Source: Acidobacteriota bacterium (GTDB taxonomy: Bacteria > Acidobacteriota > Terriglobia > Terriglobales > Acidobacteriaceae). From it: a stretch of 6,732 nt of DNA. Under the pieces are notes generated by a model, which saw only the letters and a program-made list of their open reading frames with translations, made no database searches and was not told where the DNA came from. A program made the position numbers and the translations under genes. Positions 5,518-6,732 of this stretch are shown here, in pieces. Location of the stretch: contig QIAS01000157.1 in the NCBI GenBank assembly GCA_003225615.1, positions 17,316-24,047 on the forward strand, read 5' to 3'. Position 1 is the stretch's first letter; the number at the start of each line of letters is the position of its first letter.

Positions 5518-6732
5518 ATGGTGCTGCTACAACACAAACTGAGTGTCAAGCTGTCGCAACGGCAGATCCTGACGCCGGGTCTCGTGCAAATGGTCTCCGT
5601 GCTCGCGCTCAACAAGCTTGAGCTGCGAGACATGATCACTGCCGAGATGGTTGAAAATCCCGTGCTCGAGGAATTGGAAGACTCGGTTCCGCTGCTGGAT
5701 GAGGTCGGGCGGCGGGAAGAAGAGCGTGACCGTCCTACGCCGGCCGACGAGAGTACGGTTGCAGCGACCGAAAAGAAAGATCCATTCGAAGAAATTGATT
5801 TCGGCTCGTTCTTTCAAGAATATCTCGACCCGGGCTATCGCAGCGCGGGAGAGATGGAAGACATTGAGCGGCCCTCATTCGAAAATTTTCTATCCAAGCC
5901 TTCCAATCTCACCGACCACCTTATCTGGCAACTTGGCGCGATGCCGGTCACATCCCAGGTGCGCGAAGCCGCCGAACTCATCATTGGCAACCTGAATGAG
6001 GACGGTTACCTCATTGCCAGCGACGACGACTTATTGCGCATCAAGCCGCCTGCTCCGCGCGAGTTAGACTCTGTGGCGCACGAGACCGTGGTAAAAGAAG
6101 CGGCTGCACTAGGACTGACCGATGCCGCCCCAGAGGCCGCTTCGGCCGATGCAGTACCAGATGAACTGGAAGTAGAAGATGATCTCAACCTGGCGACGCC
6201 GGAATGGAACCCGCAGGTTGGGGAAAGCAACCTGGCGATGGCAGCAGCGGTTGCGCCCGCGCCGGAGAGCAATTGCGAACCGTTGCCTGCCATTCACGCG
6301 GCAGCCCGTTCTGATGTGAGCACCGCAGCTCCGCTCAAAACGCAGAATAATCACGCCGCCTACAAGCCGGGTTTCACTCTTTCCGATCTGCATGAAGCAC
6401 TCGAACTGGTGCGCCAGTTCGATCCCCCTGGCGTAGCCTGCCGCGATCTGCGCGAGTGCCTGCTCTGCCAACTTCGTTACCACCAGCAGCAGCTCGCGAT
6501 TCACAAAAACGGAAATGGAACGACCGCGGAAGTGCTGAATGACTGTATCGCCGTGGTTGACCAGCACCTGCGCGCGCTGCAGATGAAGCAGCACAAGGAA
6601 ATCTCTAAGGCGATCAACCGGCCCATAGAAGCCGTGCAGCAAGCGCTTCAATACATTCGCACCCTCGATCCGCGCCCTGGATTGCGCTACAACAAGGTGC
6701 AGCCGCGCCTGATCGAGCCCGATGTTGCGTTC
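5518..6732 (+). CDS. rpoN: RNA polymerase sigma-54 factor RpoN (3' end outside window)
   Basis: Sigma-54 directs RNA polymerase to -24/-12 promoters and needs an ATP-driven activator to open DNA. The frame is open to the right edge, giving 405 residues. Region I (1-50) has the Gln/Leu-rich activator-contact sequence LSQRQILTPGLVQMVSVLALNKLELR (12-37) and ENPVLEE (46-52). An acidic region II follows (about 53-127). The core-binding region starts near LTDHLIWQL (131-139) and contains NEDGYL (160-165), FDPPGVACRDLRECLL (301-316) and LDPRPG (383-388). The DNA-binding helix-turn-helix and RpoN box lie beyond the window. NEDGYL and FDPPG are normally about 35 residues apart; here about 135 lie between them, an extra stretch of about 100 residues that is Ala/Pro/Glu-rich and probably disordered. 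The ATG at 5518 is the first standard start after an in-frame stop at 5500-5502 (GTG at 5521 is the alternative); no Shine-Dalgarno precedes it. The gene order after lptB is the conserved one. Confidence 0.95.
   Translation, partial: MVLLQHKLSVKLSQRQILTPGLVQMVSVLALNKLELRDMITAEMVENPVLEELEDSVPLLDEVGRREEERDRPTPADESTVAATEKKDPFEEIDFGSFFQEYLDPGYRSAGEMEDIERPSFENFLSKPSNLTDHLIWQLGAMPVTSQVREAAELIIGNLNEDGYLIASDDDLLRIKPPAPRELDSVAHETVVKEAAALGLTDAAPEAASADAVPDELEVEDDLNLATPEWNPQVGESNLAMAAAVAPAPESNCEPLPAIHAAARSDVSTAAPLKTQNNHAAYKPGFTLSDLHEALELVRQFDPPGVACRDLRECLLCQLRYHQQQLAIHKNGNGTTAEVLNDCIAVVDQHLRALQMKQHKEISKAINRPIEAVQQALQYIRTLDPRPGLRYNKVQPRLIEPDVAF

Noticed and set aside
6109..6651. 180-codon minus-strand open frame opposite rpoN
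   Set aside because: It runs across both the insertion and conserved RpoN motifs on the plus strand and has no domain pattern or ribosome site that I can see.

Overview
The window reads as ordinary chromosomal sequence from an Acidobacteriota-like bacterium (inference). The grounds are a moderately GC-rich base composition, a large single-chain Lpt bridge protein directly before lptB and rpoN, and RecJ and RpoN proteins that carry extra lineage-style insertions. The lpt genes show that the host is Gram-negative and makes lipopolysaccharide. I see no mobile element, CRISPR array, tRNA, rRNA or phage gene, and no gene-free stretch longer than about 160 bases.

Layout from left to right. (1) The 3' end of recJ (single-strand DNA exonuclease) enters from the left edge and stops at 918. 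(2) A close match to a sigma-70 promoter precedes a zinc-ribbon plus RDD membrane protein at 1042-1668. (3) A convergent gap of 116 bases rich in small hairpins follows. (4) A minus-strand gene at 1785-2198 encodes a small exported protein of unknown function and has a very good ribosome binding site. (5) A divergent gap of 156 bases must hold the start signals for that gene and for the lpt operon. (6) The operon lptC/lptA-like (2355-4694), lptB (4695-5423) and rpoN (5518 to the right edge, incomplete) completes the window.

How the genes work together. LptB is the cytoplasmic ATPase of the LPS export machine. The 779-residue protein before it has one N-terminal membrane anchor, an LptC-like domain, and then a long series of OstA/LptA-like strand repeats, so one chain may do the work that separate LptC and LptA proteins do in E. 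coli. The order lpt genes, lptB, rpoN is the widely conserved synteny also seen in Proteobacteria, where hpf and ptsN usually follow; those would lie beyond this window.

The points most worth a second look are: the single-chain LptC-LptA architecture; an insertion of about 100 residues in the core-binding part of sigma-54; a near-consensus -24/-12 (sigma-54) site lying exactly over the lptC/lptB junction, upstream of rpoN; an imperfect inverted repeat between lptB and rpoN that ends 10 bases before an rpoN start lacking a Shine-Dalgarno; and a promoter placed so that the RDD mRNA would be leaderless or nearly so. None of these amounts to a clearly new biological system, and the genes themselves are mostly housekeeping.
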